From the NCBI RefSeq assembly GCF_000252995.1, contig NC_015761.1:2728001-2792000 (forward strand): a DNA stretch of 64,000 bases. Reading direction: 5' to 3'. A program made the translations under genes and the position numbers. Within the stretch, counting starts at the first letter, position 1; every line of letters begins with the position of its first letter. Below are positions 16,227 to 25,944 of the stretch, one piece after another. The notes below the pieces were generated by a model that was not told the DNA's origin, did not search any database, and worked only from the letters and a program-made list of their open reading frames with translations. This stretch comes from Salmonella bongori NCTC 12419. Its GTDB lineage: Bacteria; Pseudomonadota; Gammaproteobacteria; Enterobacterales; Enterobacteriaceae.

Positions 16227-18344
16227 TTAATAAAACTGCGTGTGCAGGCCATCAACAGTAGTAATAACCCGATCCGCACCAGGTTTATTCAGGTATGACT
16301 CAAAAGTCGTGCCATTACGCCAGCCGGGATCGCCGAGAACACCATCCAGTACGCTACTTAATAAATAGTCGGTCTCCCCTTTTAGTTTTGTCAAACCCGC
16401 TTCTCTGGCAAACAGCTGCGCAACCTCAGCCAGTTTCCCTTTTTGTGGATGCTGACTAATGACCTCTTTAAGAGTATCAATTTTCACTTTTAATTCCGGG
16501 TGGTTGTCAATGTTGCCACATTGCGCTTTCAGCGCAGTACTCTTTACAGAGTCATTGGACAATAGTTCCGAACGTAACCCGTCAAACGCTCTGCGTACAG
16601 GAAATGACGTGCCAGCATCTGGTTCCAGGGCTTTACGTATAACATCCAGAAATCCGTCCCGGCCATTGAAATGCGTGGAACGCATATTCGTAACGCTCGG
16701 AATTGTTGAAAGGAAAGCATTTTGCTTAAATTTCAAACCAGAAAATTGGCCAGTCGTATCCGTCTGATTTTTATCTTTATCAACCGTATCGGCTTTATTA
16801 CCGGTAACTACCGTCGTTTCTGACTGCTGAAGCTGGACTTTCTCACTATTGACGCCAACCTGCTGGCCTGCAAGCGGCTTTAAATTCACAACTTCTGCCT
16901 TCTGGCTTTGTACTTTATGATCATCAACGCGATGTACGGTGGCCTGCACTGGCTTGCCGATAGTCGTCTTGTTGCCTCCGCCATCGACCTCATCAAACAC
17001 AACCGTCTTAGGCGTATTTCCCTTGTCAGACGTTATCTCCTTGCTGCCAGTACTTTCCGCTGAGGTGTTAGTGGTCACCTCTGCTTTGGCATTCGCCGTG
17101 ACGTCAATTTTACCTGCCACGCCATGCTCAAGCGCCCCCGTACTGGCGTGATGTGTCGTCTCGGCGTGATGCGTATTCGACTCCATACGCGAATGGTTAT
17201 GAGTTACGGTACTGCCGGTACTCGTATGGCGTTGACTGTTATCAATCATTGTCCGGCTATTATCGATTGTCTTCCGGCTATTATCACGCACGCTGTTATC
17301 AATCATTGTCCGGCTATTATCGATTGTCTTCCGGCTATTATCATGCACACTATTATCATGCACACTGCTATCGGTATGCCGTTGGCTATTATCGACATGG
17401 CTACGGCTATTATTAATATGCTGGCTGTTATCCACATGATGTTGGCTGCTATCAATAGTAATATTGATGTTGATAGGAGCGGGTTCGGGCTTTTTGCCGG
17501 CATCAGGTGTCGGCCCTGCCACAGGCTCCGGGGTTTTAGCCTCGGGCAGTTTGTCCACCGGAATTTTCGTAAAAATATCACGTAACAATACGGGGATTAA
17601 TGCTTTCAGCTCAAGGTGCCTTGCTTCCCTACCCAGGTTAACACCCTGTTCTTGCGTTAATTTTCCATGGCACATATCCAGAGCATCAACGGTTTTCGCC
17701 GCCGCTCTGTCAATAAGCGCTGTAAGATTACTGCGCGTTTGCGGATCTAACGTACAACCAAATTGATGTTCAATGCAGTCGGCAACATACGGCATCACTT
17801 CATTTGTGACAAAGCTCGTCGATAATGTCCCTAAATTACCGCCAGTATTCTCTGTGATGATGCTTAACAATTTCTGGTGCAGGGCTTCAAGCTTTGCTTC
17901 CGCTTTCTTTGTTGCCGGCAGCCATGGTCCAAAAGCCGATTTCTCCTTCAGGCCATCTTTCATGATCTGCGCAGTGTACTCTTCCCCCACCTTGATCAAC
18001 AGCTCTGTTGCCGCCGCCGACTGACTGGTGGCGCTTAGCGCTGAGCGAAAAAGCGTCGCAAACTCCGTTACCGCTTTCTTGGCAGCAACGTTATCTGAAC
18101 CAGCGAAAATCGCCTTTAGCGCTTCAGTGTCATTCCCACATTTAAATAACGTCTCCAGGCTCGCATGTCTGGCCAGCGCCGGAAAATCTTCCAGTTTAGG
18201 GCCTTTAATGTCCCCTAAAGGAGAAGTAGTCGCACTTTCTCTGATTGCCGAGATATTCGCTGCAAGCTTCGTCGCTTGCATTTTTACCTCATTTTGTATA
18301 CCCGCCATCCTGACCGGAGACTGAAGGCTTACACTTGATACCAT
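16227..18344 (-). CDS. sipA: SipA, actin-binding effector
   Basis: A 705-residue effector that bundles and stabilises actin at the invasion site through its C-terminal domain (about residues 500-705) and drives epithelial inflammation. The N-terminal 150 residues carry the chaperone-binding and secretion region. The centre (about 300-400) is a low-complexity stretch rich in Asn, Ser, Asp and His with DNSR/DNSQ repeats. It contains a 19-codon tandem duplication, residues 332-369 in DNA at 17238-17351, which largely explains why the protein exceeds the usual 685 residues. The actin-binding domain is well conserved (LKFKQNAFLSTIPSVTNM, FPVRRAFDGLR). Confidence 0.96.
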   Translation of the reverse strand: MVSSVSLQSPVRMAGIQNEVKMQATKLAANISAIRESATTSPLGDIKGPKLEDFPALARHASLETLFKCGNDTEALKAIFAGSDNVAAKKAVTEFATLFRSALSATSQSAAATELLIKVGEEYTAQIMKDGLKEKSAFGPWLPATKKAEAKLEALHQKLLSIITENTGGNLGTLSTSFVTNEVMPYVADCIEHQFGCTLDPQTRSNLTALIDRAAAKTVDALDMCHGKLTQEQGVNLGREARHLELKALIPVLLRDIFTKIPVDKLPEAKTPEPVAGPTPDAGKKPEPAPININITIDSSQHHVDNSQHINNSRSHVDNSQRHTDSSVHDNSVHDNSRKTIDNSRTMIDNSVRDNSRKTIDNSRTMIDNSQRHTSTGSTVTHNHSRMESNTHHAETTHHASTGALEHGVAGKIDVTANAKAEVTTNTSAESTGSKEITSDKGNTPKTVVFDEVDGGGNKTTIGKPVQATVHRVDDHKVQSQKAEVVNLKPLAGQQVGVNSEKVQLQQSETTVVTGNKADTVDKDKNQTDTTGQFSGLKFKQNAFLSTIPSVTNMRSTHFNGRDGFLDVIRKALEPDAGTSFPVRRAFDGLRSELLSNDSVKSTALKAQCGNIDNHPELKVKIDTLKEVISQHPQKGKLAEVAQLFAREAGLTKLKGETDYLLSSVLDGVLGDPGWRNGTTFESYLNKPGADRVITTVDGLHTQFY
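17238..17351. repeat. 57-bp tandem duplication in sipA
   Basis: Two adjacent 57-base units (17238-17294 and 17295-17351) differ at only two positions near their right ends. Each encodes 19 residues rich in DNSR and IDNS. A further 15-base unit (ATTATCATGCACACT type) is repeated just to the right. The unit length is a multiple of three, so the frame is kept. Confidence 0.93.
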
Positions 18345-18362
18345 TATTAATGTCCTCTTCTG

Positions 18363-19385
18363 TTATCCCTGCAGGAAGCTTTTGGCGGTTTCCAGACTGC
18401 TACTTATCGTACTGCTCAGCACTTTGACCAGGTTGTCGTACAATGAATTGGCATTGCTGTATTTCTGCGTCAGCGTCTGTAGCGTTGTTTTTAAATTTTC
18501 TTCCTGCGCTTTAAAACCAGACTGCCAGGCCTGATATTTGGCGTTATCCATTTCGAGGGCAGTACCAGATCCTATTCCACCAAGATCGCTTACCATTTTG
18601 TTCAGTGGCCCCAAATCCACCAGTACAACATAACCGCCACCTGACGACTTTAGGCAGCTGTCTGGTAAATTCAGTTCTTTAATCCACTGTTCGGCCTCCG
18701 CTCTCGACGCAGTTGTTACGCCACTACCGTTCTGCGTGGGAAATAAAATCGTATTTTGATTTACCTGGTTGTATTTATTAACCAGACTACTTATTTCACT
18801 TTTAAGCGAATTAACGTTTAGCTTAACGGTATTTCCATCTTTACCCGGTGATAACCAGCCTCCCATTTTGGAAAGAATATCACTGAAAGCCTGATAAAAA
18901 TCGGTATAGACTGCGACAACGTTTTCATAAACGCCCAGATAGCTGTCACCTATCGCAGAGATATTTTGGGAAACCATCTCCCAAATCTCGGCATCGGAAA
19001 TAGTTGTTTTTGGCTGCGCCATAGGCGAAGCGCTAAATGAGGCCGAGGTCGGCGCAGAAAACGCGCTTCGCAGGTTCTCATTTTGTTCTGCGGATAATGA
19101 CACGCCGGACTTCGCCAGAGCATTCAGGCTGCTGGTCAACTGTTGGCGCGCCAGCGTGCGCTCGTCATTATTCTCTTCAGAGATCGGTGGCGTTGACTGC
19201 AACGTCTGTTGTGCCTGCTGGGCTTTAGTCGCCGCCTGCGATAATGAGATGATATCTGTGCCGCGATGTTCTGTGGTAGACGGTACCGCGGCAATCTCGA
19301 CATGCTCGCTCGCCGAAGGAGTCTGCGACCGTTCAGCAACGAGCCCCGGATGAGGAGAAGCGGAATAATTTTGAATATTAAGCAT
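18363..19385 (-). CDS. sipD: SipD, needle-tip protein (SctA)
   Basis: A 340-residue hydrophilic needle-tip protein. After a variable N-terminal region (1-130, including a helical hairpin self-chaperone) comes the long coiled-coil core; the C-terminal helix (LVKVLSSTISSSLETAKSFL) packs against the needle. It caps PrgI, controls secretion and receives host signals such as bile salts, then recruits SipB. It is 70 bases downstream of sipC in the same operon. Confidence 0.96.
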   Translation of the reverse strand: MLNIQNYSASPHPGLVAERSQTPSASEHVEIAAVPSTTEHRGTDIISLSQAATKAQQAQQTLQSTPPISEENNDERTLARQQLTSSLNALAKSGVSLSAEQNENLRSAFSAPTSASFSASPMAQPKTTISDAEIWEMVSQNISAIGDSYLGVYENVVAVYTDFYQAFSDILSKMGGWLSPGKDGNTVKLNVNSLKSEISSLVNKYNQVNQNTILFPTQNGSGVTTASRAEAEQWIKELNLPDSCLKSSGGGYVVLVDLGPLNKMVSDLGGIGSGTALEMDNAKYQAWQSGFKAQEENLKTTLQTLTQKYSNANSLYDNLVKVLSSTISSSLETAKSFLQG

Positions 19386-19455
19386 AATATCCCCAATTCG
19401 CCATCAGGAGAGCGATTACATCACTCCCCTGATGGCGTATAGATGACCTGTCAGA

Positions 19456-20685
19456 TTAAGCGCGAATATTGCCTGCGATTGCAGCGAGTGCGGATGCTTT
19501 CGACTGGTTAATGCTTTCCATTGTTTTCAGCATTTCCTGAATCAGGCTGGTCGATTTACGTGAACTCTCACGGGCTTCGTCCGATGCGGTGCTGGCAACG
19601 CGGTTATTCACCTGGCTAATCTGCTGCTCGGAACGTTCCTGAGTAGCAGCGTACTGGCCGGACGCCCCTGCAATACCGCCGACCGTGACCGAGTTCTTCA
19701 CAATCAGATCGCCCGTCATCTGCATTTTGCGCGCATCGACTCGTGTCATATCCATGGTATTCTGTTCAAGACGAATATCGGATTCGACAGACTCAAGACG
19801 TTTCGACAGAATCGCCTGATGTTCAGGCGAAATTTGTTTATTACTGTCTTTAATGTCCAGACTTTCCGTCGCACTGGTGCTGGCGTTAGGTTTAAGCGTT
19901 ACGTCATTCAGATTTTTCGTTGCATCAGCGCCGGTTTTCTTCATATTTAGCGTTTTCAGAGAATCGACGCCATCAGCGCCGAGTTTGACGCTATTCTGCC
20001 CGTTCAGCACATTTTTAATACTCTGGCTTTCAGTGGTCAGTTTATCGATCTTCGAGGCATTATGTTTAAGCGCGCCCCTCTCATTTTGCAGCCCTTTATA
20101 TTCCAGTTTCGCGCCTACGCCAGTGATCCCCAACTGCAGCGCGCTCTGTGAAATACTGCCGGATAACGCATTCATCCCTTCACGCAGCATGGCGCTTGCC
20201 GTCGTTTTGGCTGCATCAAAACTCACTAATGACAATTTACCAGACAGTTTGCTATCCGCCTGGTTCAGCGTCAACATTAACGTATTTGCGGCAGCCAACA
20301 GCGCAACGGCATTAGAAGACATCCCGCTAATATCAAAAAATGTTCCGACTTCCGCCTTCTGCTCACGTAACTGGGTCTGCACCATCTCGTTCGCTTTCGT
20401 CGTGACATTATTTGTCAGGGCATTCAGATTCTGATTCATGTCAGTATTCTGAATAGCGGTTTTCAAAAATGAGGTGATCGTTCCGGTGGTTTGCGTTAAT
20501 ACCCCTGGTGCTGGCGCGCTCAGTGTAGGGCTCAATCCCAGATCACCAATTTTGCCGCTGCTAATGCCAATATGGTTCAAAATATCTTTAACGTTAACGG
20601 ATTGCGAACCTGGCTGTGAAGTATTCTCAACAGAATGATTATTTAAATAATTTGCGGGGTTAATTCCCACATTGCTAACTAACAT
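19456..20685 (-). CDS. sipC: SipC, translocon protein and actin nucleator (SctB)
   Basis: A 409-residue translocon subunit. One hydrophobic stretch lies at about 120-170 (SSNAVALLAAANTLMLTL). The C-terminal half (about 200-409) is hydrophilic and coiled; in Typhimurium it nucleates and bundles actin. It inserts with SipB into the host membrane to form the pore. It is 27 bases after sipB, and SicA is its chaperone. The middle of the protein diverges from the Typhimurium form I recall, while both ends are conserved. Confidence 0.97.
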   Translation of the reverse strand: MLVSNVGINPANYLNNHSVENTSQPGSQSVNVKDILNHIGISSGKIGDLGLSPTLSAPAPGVLTQTTGTITSFLKTAIQNTDMNQNLNALTNNVTTKANEMVQTQLREQKAEVGTFFDISGMSSNAVALLAAANTLMLTLNQADSKLSGKLSLVSFDAAKTTASAMLREGMNALSGSISQSALQLGITGVGAKLEYKGLQNERGALKHNASKIDKLTTESQSIKNVLNGQNSVKLGADGVDSLKTLNMKKTGADATKNLNDVTLKPNASTSATESLDIKDSNKQISPEHQAILSKRLESVESDIRLEQNTMDMTRVDARKMQMTGDLIVKNSVTVGGIAGASGQYAATQERSEQQISQVNNRVASTASDEARESSRKSTSLIQEMLKTMESINQSKASALAAIAGNIRA

Positions 20686-20712
20686 ATTTTTCTCCCTTTA
20701 TTTTGGCAGTTT

Positions 20713-22494
20713 TTATGCGCGACTCTGGCGCAGAATAAAACGCGACGCATCCGCATTTTGCTGTACCGCAGAAGACATGACTTTTTGTAGTTCCGCAGTC
20801 ACCTTCTGGTTTTCACCAAATATTTCTACGGATTGTTTAAGCCACTGCTGAATCTGGTCCATGGCAAAACGGGCGAGCATAAAATCAGAAAGTGCCTCGC
20901 TGGCATTTTTGATAAATACGCCTTCGGCAACACCACCGGCTGACTGGGCTGCGGTATTCGTCACTTCCATGCCCAGCGTCACTTTATTTAAAGTATTCCC
21001 TATCAGTTCCTTACTTAACGTATTCGTTTGCAGGCCCATCTTGCTGCCCACATTACCCAGGCTGGTCGTAATACGCTGCATTCCCTGGGTCAGGAATTTG
21101 CTGCTGTTTTGCGCCATCTGTTTCAGCACATTAGGCACCAGCTTCTTAATCGTTTCGCCCATCATTTTGCTCAGCGCGCTACCCAGTTTCGCCGCGGCAC
21201 CTTTCCCGACGACGGCGACCACCACAATGACTGCGACCATCGCAATGGCTGCGACAATCGCCCCGACAATACTGCCGGCCATTTCTGCGGTTTTCTTATC
21301 GACGCCTAATCCTTCCAGCGCTTTGGTAATCGCCTTGCCAATCAGCTCCATTAACGGCTTCAGCACATGCTCCATAATTGGATTCAGCGCTTGTTGGATA
21401 AACGACACTCCCGTCGTCGCCTTCACAATCTCGTCGGCTACCATTACTGCAAGCCCTACTGCGGCCAGCGCCAGACTCGCCCCGCCGGTAAAAATAGCGC
21501 CCACTACGCTGACAATGGTCAACAGCGCGCCGAGCACTTTCCCGATACACCCCATAATACGGTTTGTTTCTTCGGCTTTACGCGTTTCCTCCTGGAATTC
21601 AGCCGATTTCTTTTCCATCTCTGCCTGACGCCCTTCCTGCAAGGCGCTGAAAAGCGCAAGATCGTTTTGCAGGCTTTCTTCCGTATTTTTGCCCACAATC
21701 TCAATAAACATGGCCATGAGCATGGTGAGGCGGGCGACATTTGACAGATTATCCTGCTCGCCCTGGGAAACCTGCTGCTGAGAGGAGGCATTCGCCGTTC
21801 CCTGGAATTTGGTCAGAATGCTATCCGCTTTTTCGGCTTTCGCTTTTGCGTCTGTGCCTGCTTTAACCGTCGCATCCGCGGCCTTATCTAAGGCCTCTTT
21901 CGCCTCCGTCGCTTCTTTACCGGCCTGCTCTACCGCGGCTTCAGCTTGTGCATAGCTGGGGTCAGCCGGGTCCAGCGATTGCAGTTTATTTTGCGCCTGC
22001 GTCAGTTTTTTGGCCGCCGCGTCATAAACACTCTTGGCGGTATCCGTTTTTTTGATACTGGCTTCATAGAGATCCGTCGCCTCCTGAGCCTCTCCCAGAG
22101 CCGACTGGAATTCTTTCGATACCTGAATACCCATCTCTTTTTGTGACTCAATCATCGCCTGCCATACCGCCAGACGAGACTCCAGTTGAGACAGCGAAAC
22201 ATCGCCCAGTAGCGTCATGAGTTTGCCAAGCAGCAGCGTCAATTGACCTTCGCTGGAGAGCTTTTCTTTGGCGGCGTCCGTAGGCGGCGTCAGGCTGATC
22301 GTATTTATCGAGGTCTCTCCGGACCTTGTACCCGCTTTAAGATCGCCTGCTTTCGTGGCCACCACATCTTTAAACGCTTTATCCGCCGCTTTTAAAAAGT
22401 CCGTGTTCTTACGAACGCCCTCAAAAGCCGCCTCTGCGAGGCGCGGATTTTGGGTATATCCGCTGCGGCTAATGCTACTTGCGTCATTTACCAT
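20713..22494 (-). CDS. sipB: SipB, translocon pore protein (SctE)
   Basis: A 593-residue IpaB-type translocator. A coiled-coil region (about 85-225) precedes two hydrophobic segments: near 315-355 (LGALLTIVSVVGAIFTGGAS) and near 405-430 (IVGAIVAAIAMVAVIVVVAVV). With SipC it forms the pore in host membranes, and it also triggers caspase-1-dependent macrophage death. The first gene after sicA, with only two bases between, so co-translated with its chaperone. Confidence 0.98.
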   Translation of the reverse strand: MVNDASSISRSGYTQNPRLAEAAFEGVRKNTDFLKAADKAFKDVVATKAGDLKAGTRSGETSINTISLTPPTDAAKEKLSSEGQLTLLLGKLMTLLGDVSLSQLESRLAVWQAMIESQKEMGIQVSKEFQSALGEAQEATDLYEASIKKTDTAKSVYDAAAKKLTQAQNKLQSLDPADPSYAQAEAAVEQAGKEATEAKEALDKAADATVKAGTDAKAKAEKADSILTKFQGTANASSQQQVSQGEQDNLSNVARLTMLMAMFIEIVGKNTEESLQNDLALFSALQEGRQAEMEKKSAEFQEETRKAEETNRIMGCIGKVLGALLTIVSVVGAIFTGGASLALAAVGLAVMVADEIVKATTGVSFIQQALNPIMEHVLKPLMELIGKAITKALEGLGVDKKTAEMAGSIVGAIVAAIAMVAVIVVVAVVGKGAAAKLGSALSKMMGETIKKLVPNVLKQMAQNSSKFLTQGMQRITTSLGNVGSKMGLQTNTLSKELIGNTLNKVTLGMEVTNTAAQSAGGVAEGVFIKNASEALSDFMLARFAMDQIQQWLKQSVEIFGENQKVTAELQKVMSSAVQQNADASRFILRQSRA

Positions 22495-22496
22495 AA

Positions 22497-22994
22497 TTAT
22501 TCCTTTTCTTGTTCACTATGCTGCTCTGTCTCCGCGGTTTTTAGCGCCTCCAGATAGACCAACGCTTTTGCCCGAAGAGACTCATCTTCAGTACGTTCAT
22601 TGACAAGTTCAAAACACTGTCTGGCTTTTGCTGCTTTACGCATAAGCAATTGACACTGCCCGGTAAAAAAAACGGGGCGATAGTCATTTTTAAGTAACGT
22701 AAAAGCCACTGCATAAAGATCACAGGCTTTCTGAAATTGTTTTTTCAGTTGGCATACCGCCGCCAGTCCCATGGTGTAATCGGGATTGTAAAAATCATAA
22801 ATGCATAAGAAACGAAAGAATGTCTCTGCTTCATCAAGACGTCCCTGGTTATAAAACTCATAAGCATGAGCATATAAACCATCCATCATATCCTGAGGTA
22901 TTCCATGAACGTCTTTCAGAGTGGCGCCTTCGCTAACGGCATCCCAAATCATTTCCGCAACACGTTCTTCGCTGACATTATTTTGATAATCCAT
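22497..22994 (-). CDS. sicA: SicA, class II chaperone and InvF co-activator
   Basis: A 165-residue TPR chaperone of the IpgC/SycD family (helix pairs such as HAYEFYNQGRLDEAETFFRFL, residues 48-68). It holds SipB and SipC apart before secretion. Once free it acts with InvF to activate sicA, sopB, sopE and sigD promoters, linking secretion to transcription. It heads the sicA-sipBCDA-iacP-sicP-sptP unit. Confidence 0.97.
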   Translation of the reverse strand: MDYQNNVSEERVAEMIWDAVSEGATLKDVHGIPQDMMDGLYAHAYEFYNQGRLDEAETFFRFLCIYDFYNPDYTMGLAAVCQLKKQFQKACDLYAVAFTLLKNDYRPVFFTGQCQLLMRKAAKARQCFELVNERTEDESLRAKALVYLEALKTAETEQHSEQEKE

Positions 22995-23131
22995 TACTTA
23001 CTCCTATTATCTGTCACCGATTTTGCAGAATTTAACGACTGCGATTATCTGATGCAGGTATTAAATCCTGACGGTGGTTAGTAAACATTCAAAAAACGCC
23101 CAATGAATAAATCACTACTGCTTCACGCGGG
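22995..23131 (-). promoter_or_regulatory. sicA promoter region (InvF/SicA-controlled)
   Basis: 137 bases between the end of spaS and the start of sicA. In Typhimurium an InvF-SicA-dependent promoter lies here and drives effector genes separately from the inv-spa operon. I see AT-rich -10-like sequences but could not fix the InvF site from sequence alone. A readthrough transcript from spaS is also expected. Confidence 0.55.
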
Positions 23132-24202
23132 TCAGTGCCGGACCTCGTTTTCCTGAGGCTGAATAACGTCCTTGCCCGCGTTTTCCACCTCTTCCAGCCA
23201 CACCAGAAGACGTAAAACTTCATCAATTTCTTCCAGACTCACCAAATCATAACGACGATGAGTTTTAAAAAGCGCACGCGCCAGTTTGATATCGACGATA
23301 ACGGGTACGCCAACTTTCTCCGCATAGGCACGAACGGCCAGCGCGCGCTGATTAGTTTCATACACCGAGATCATCGGAATCGGCATCAGTTCAGGTTTAA
23401 AATAAATACCGATAGTAATATGTGTTGGGTTAGCCACAATCAGACGCGAGTTTTCAATATCAGATTTCACCTGTTCAGACAAAATCTCCATATGAATTTC
23501 ACGCCGTTTGGATTTAACCTCCGGATTGCCTTCCTGCTCTTTCATCTCACGCTTTACTTCTTCCTTATCCATTTTCATGTCTTTCATGGTCAGGAAATAT
23601 TCAGCGATGGCATCCAATAATAGAACAATTAATGCACAAACAAGACAGGTTAATACTAACGCGAGAAGAAGTTCACGCCAGATAACGGCCATTCCCGCAA
23701 CATTGCCATTTAACTGCGAAAAGATTTCAATCTTATATTTTTTCCAGCAGATTATTGCGGCTACCACAAAGGAGGAGAGATACAGTAAGGTTTTAACCGT
23801 ATCTTTTACCGTACGCATACTGAAAATCTTTTTCGCCCCCTCGACAGGGTTTAGCGCTGACAAATTGGGTTTTAATGCCTCTGTCGCCAGCACAAATCCA
23901 GCCTGTAATAAGGCCGGTAATGCGGAGCACACTAAGCAGAGCAGCATAAATGGGATCAGGTATTTTAGTCCTAACCAAAAAACGGCCAGACTGTAATCAG
24001 CCATGCTCTGATTAAAATTATCCGCAATGATGAGCTTAACAATCCCCATAAACTCATTAAATGAGCCATACGACACCAGATAGGCAATTCCCCCTACGGT
24101 GAGACAGGCGATAATAAGATCTTTACTTTTAAATGACTGGCCTTTCTTAGCGGAGTCTTCCAGCCTTTTTTTAGTCGGTTTTTCTGTTTTATTCGACGAC
24201 AT
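23132..24202 (-). CDS. spaS: SpaS, export-switch autoprotease (SctU)
   Basis: A 356-residue FlhB/YscU-family protein. It has four membrane helices in the first 210 residues and a cytoplasmic domain with the autocleavage motif Asn258-Pro-Thr-His, intact here. Self-cleavage between Asn258 and Pro259 allows switching from rod/needle to translocator substrates. It overlaps spaR by 14 bases and is the last gene of the invF-spaS operon. Confidence 0.97.
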   Translation of the reverse strand: MSSNKTEKPTKKRLEDSAKKGQSFKSKDLIIACLTVGGIAYLVSYGSFNEFMGIVKLIIADNFNQSMADYSLAVFWLGLKYLIPFMLLCLVCSALPALLQAGFVLATEALKPNLSALNPVEGAKKIFSMRTVKDTVKTLLYLSSFVVAAIICWKKYKIEIFSQLNGNVAGMAVIWRELLLALVLTCLVCALIVLLLDAIAEYFLTMKDMKMDKEEVKREMKEQEGNPEVKSKRREIHMEILSEQVKSDIENSRLIVANPTHITIGIYFKPELMPIPMISVYETNQRALAVRAYAEKVGVPVIVDIKLARALFKTHRRYDLVSLEEIDEVLRLLVWLEEVENAGKDVIQPQENEVRH

Positions 24203-24980
24203 GCGTTGCTCCCCGCTCGTAGAACCAGCTACTTAATCCCGTGGCCTGGAAAGACAGTCGCAGCACATTGTCCGGGAGTACTGGAGAGAAATAAAACAGC
24301 ATGATTAATACCGCGATACCGCTTTTCACCGTCAGTGAAATAGCAAACGCGTTCATCTGGGGAGCAAAACGCGACAATAATCCCAGAAAGACCTCTGACA
24401 GCAACAAAACCAATACGACCGGACTGGCCAGAACTAACGCATTTTGCGCCACCTGATTAATAAACGTTAATAAAGGCGGTAATGAAGGCGTACACTCATT
24501 CATTGGATCGCATAGCTGATAGCTTTTATTTAAGACGTCAACCATGGTAACCAGCCCGCCATTTTGTAAATACACGACCGCGGCAAACATGTTCAGGAAA
24601 TTAGCCATTTCCGAGGTATCAATGCCATTTGCCGGATCGATACTGCTACTGAGCGTTGCGCCTCTCTGGTTATCGATGATACAGCCCAACGCATGTAACA
24701 CCCAAAAAGGCCACGACAGCAGGCAGCCCAGCATAACGCCTACCGCAGCTTCTTGCAGAATTAACGGGATCATCGCCACCGATAAAAACGGCGGCGCCTC
24801 ACTCAGTTCATGCGGCCATACTCCCAGCGCCACCAGTACGATAATGGCATTTCTCGGCGCGCCGCTTAATACCCCGCTATTTAAAAAGGGCAGAAAGAAA
24901 AAAATCGGCGCCACACGAGCAAATCCCATTGCCGCAGCGGCAACCAGGTTATGAATTTCAAAGTACAACGCATAAAACAT
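24189..24980 (-). CDS. spaR: SpaR, export-gate membrane protein (SctT)
   Basis: A 263-residue hydrophobic FliR/YscT-family protein with multiple membrane helices, part of the SpaPQR core of the export gate. It follows spaQ by three bases and overlaps spaS by 14, suggesting fixed stoichiometry. The length matches the family. Confidence 0.97.
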   Translation of the reverse strand: MFYALYFEIHNLVAAAAMGFARVAPIFFFLPFLNSGVLSGAPRNAIIVLVALGVWPHELSEAPPFLSVAMIPLILQEAAVGVMLGCLLSWPFWVLHALGCIIDNQRGATLSSSIDPANGIDTSEMANFLNMFAAVVYLQNGGLVTMVDVLNKSYQLCDPMNECTPSLPPLLTFINQVAQNALVLASPVVLVLLLSEVFLGLLSRFAPQMNAFAISLTVKSGIAVLIMLFYFSPVLPDNVLRLSFQATGLSSWFYERGATHVVE

Positions 24981-24983
24981 TTT

Positions 24984-25244
24984 TTACCCCTTCGCCAACG
25001 CCAGAAATATCACCTGACGCCCGTAAGAGAGTAAAACTTCGCCATACCAGCCAGACAGTAAGAACAGACATAAACACACGCCAAGTAACTTAATACCAAA
25101 AGGCAGCGTTTGTTCCTGTAATTGCGTTACCGTCTGGAATAATCCAACCAGCAGGCCGATAACCGTTGCGACAATCGTCGGCCATCCTGAAAGGATCAGA
25201 ACAAGATAGAGCGCCTTATTACCTGCAAACACTAAATCATCCAT
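24984..25244 (-). CDS. spaQ: SpaQ, export-gate membrane protein (SctS)
   Basis: An 86-residue FliQ/YscS-family protein: two membrane helices joined by the conserved loop TQLQEQTLPFGIKL. Four copies join SpaP and SpaR in the helical export-gate assembly. Confidence 0.97.
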   Translation of the reverse strand: MDDLVFAGNKALYLVLILSGWPTIVATVIGLLVGLFQTVTQLQEQTLPFGIKLLGVCLCLFLLSGWYGEVLLSYGRQVIFLALAKG

Positions 25245-25269
25245 TTAACTTTCCCGTCTCGTAATGATG

Positions 25270-25944
25270 TCATGTTGCAATGTCCATATACTGTAATATC
25301 AATCCCTTAGACAGTAAGGTCCAGCCATCAAGCGCGACAAAAAGCACCAGCTTAATGGGTGTAGATATCGTCACCGGACTCATCATCATCATCCCCAACG
25401 CCAGCAACACGCTGGATACCACAAGGTCGACGACGACAAAGGGCAAATAGAGATAAAAACCAATTTTAAACGCGCTTTTTATTTCGCTCAGCGCATAGGC
25501 AGGTAATAACGCAAAGATTGAAGGTTTTTCAATTTCTTCTTTATCACGTTTTACCGTTTCAGTCTCTTCTCCATATTGACGCTTCAGTTGCGCGCTTTCA
25601 AAAAACTGGACTAACTCCCGATCTGAATACTTGATCAGATAATCACGGTAGCCGTCCAGCCCTTCATCAACATGTTTACTTAATGACGAAATATCATTAA
25701 ATGAAACCCCTTCGTCCTCAAAATAGACGTAGGCATCGTGCATTATTGGCCACATAACAAACATTGAAAGCAGCAAGGCGACGCCGTTAAGCGTCATATT
25801 TGACGGTATCTGCTGCAGTCCCAGGGCGTTACGCACCATGACAAATACAATCGAAAACTTAACAAAACAGGTTCCTGAAGCAATAATAAAGGGCAACAGG
25901 GTGGAAAATGCCAGTAAGGCAATTAATGAGATATCATTTCCCAT
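25270..25944 (-). CDS. spaP: SpaP, export-gate membrane protein (SctR)
   Basis: A 224-residue FliP/YscR-family protein. Typical hydrophobic segments are at the N terminus and in the C-terminal half (FYLYLPFVVVDLVVSSVLLALGMMMM). The FVKFSIVFVMVRNALG motif near residue 27 is highly conserved. Five copies form the gate through which substrates pass. Its start overlaps spaO by 11 bases. Confidence 0.97.
   Translation of the reverse strand: MGNDISLIALLAFSTLLPFIIASGTCFVKFSIVFVMVRNALGLQQIPSNMTLNGVALLLSMFVMWPIMHDAYVYFEDEGVSFNDISSLSKHVDEGLDGYRDYLIKYSDRELVQFFESAQLKRQYGEETETVKRDKEEIEKPSIFALLPAYALSEIKSAFKIGFYLYLPFVVVDLVVSSVLLALGMMMMSPVTISTPIKLVLFVALDGWTLLSKGLILQYMDIAT

Noticed and set aside
17124..17585. 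153-codon frame antisense to the repeat region of sipA
   Set aside because: It arises from the repeated DNSR codons read in reverse and has a repetitive, unnatural sequence.
19853..20434. 193-codon frame antisense to sipC
   Set aside because: It lies wholly within sipC on the other strand, has no ribosome site, and the composition follows the sense gene.
20861..21628. 255-codon frame antisense to sipB
   Set aside because: It mirrors the strongly biased codons of sipB, is hydrophobic only because of that, and has no ribosome site or known similarity.
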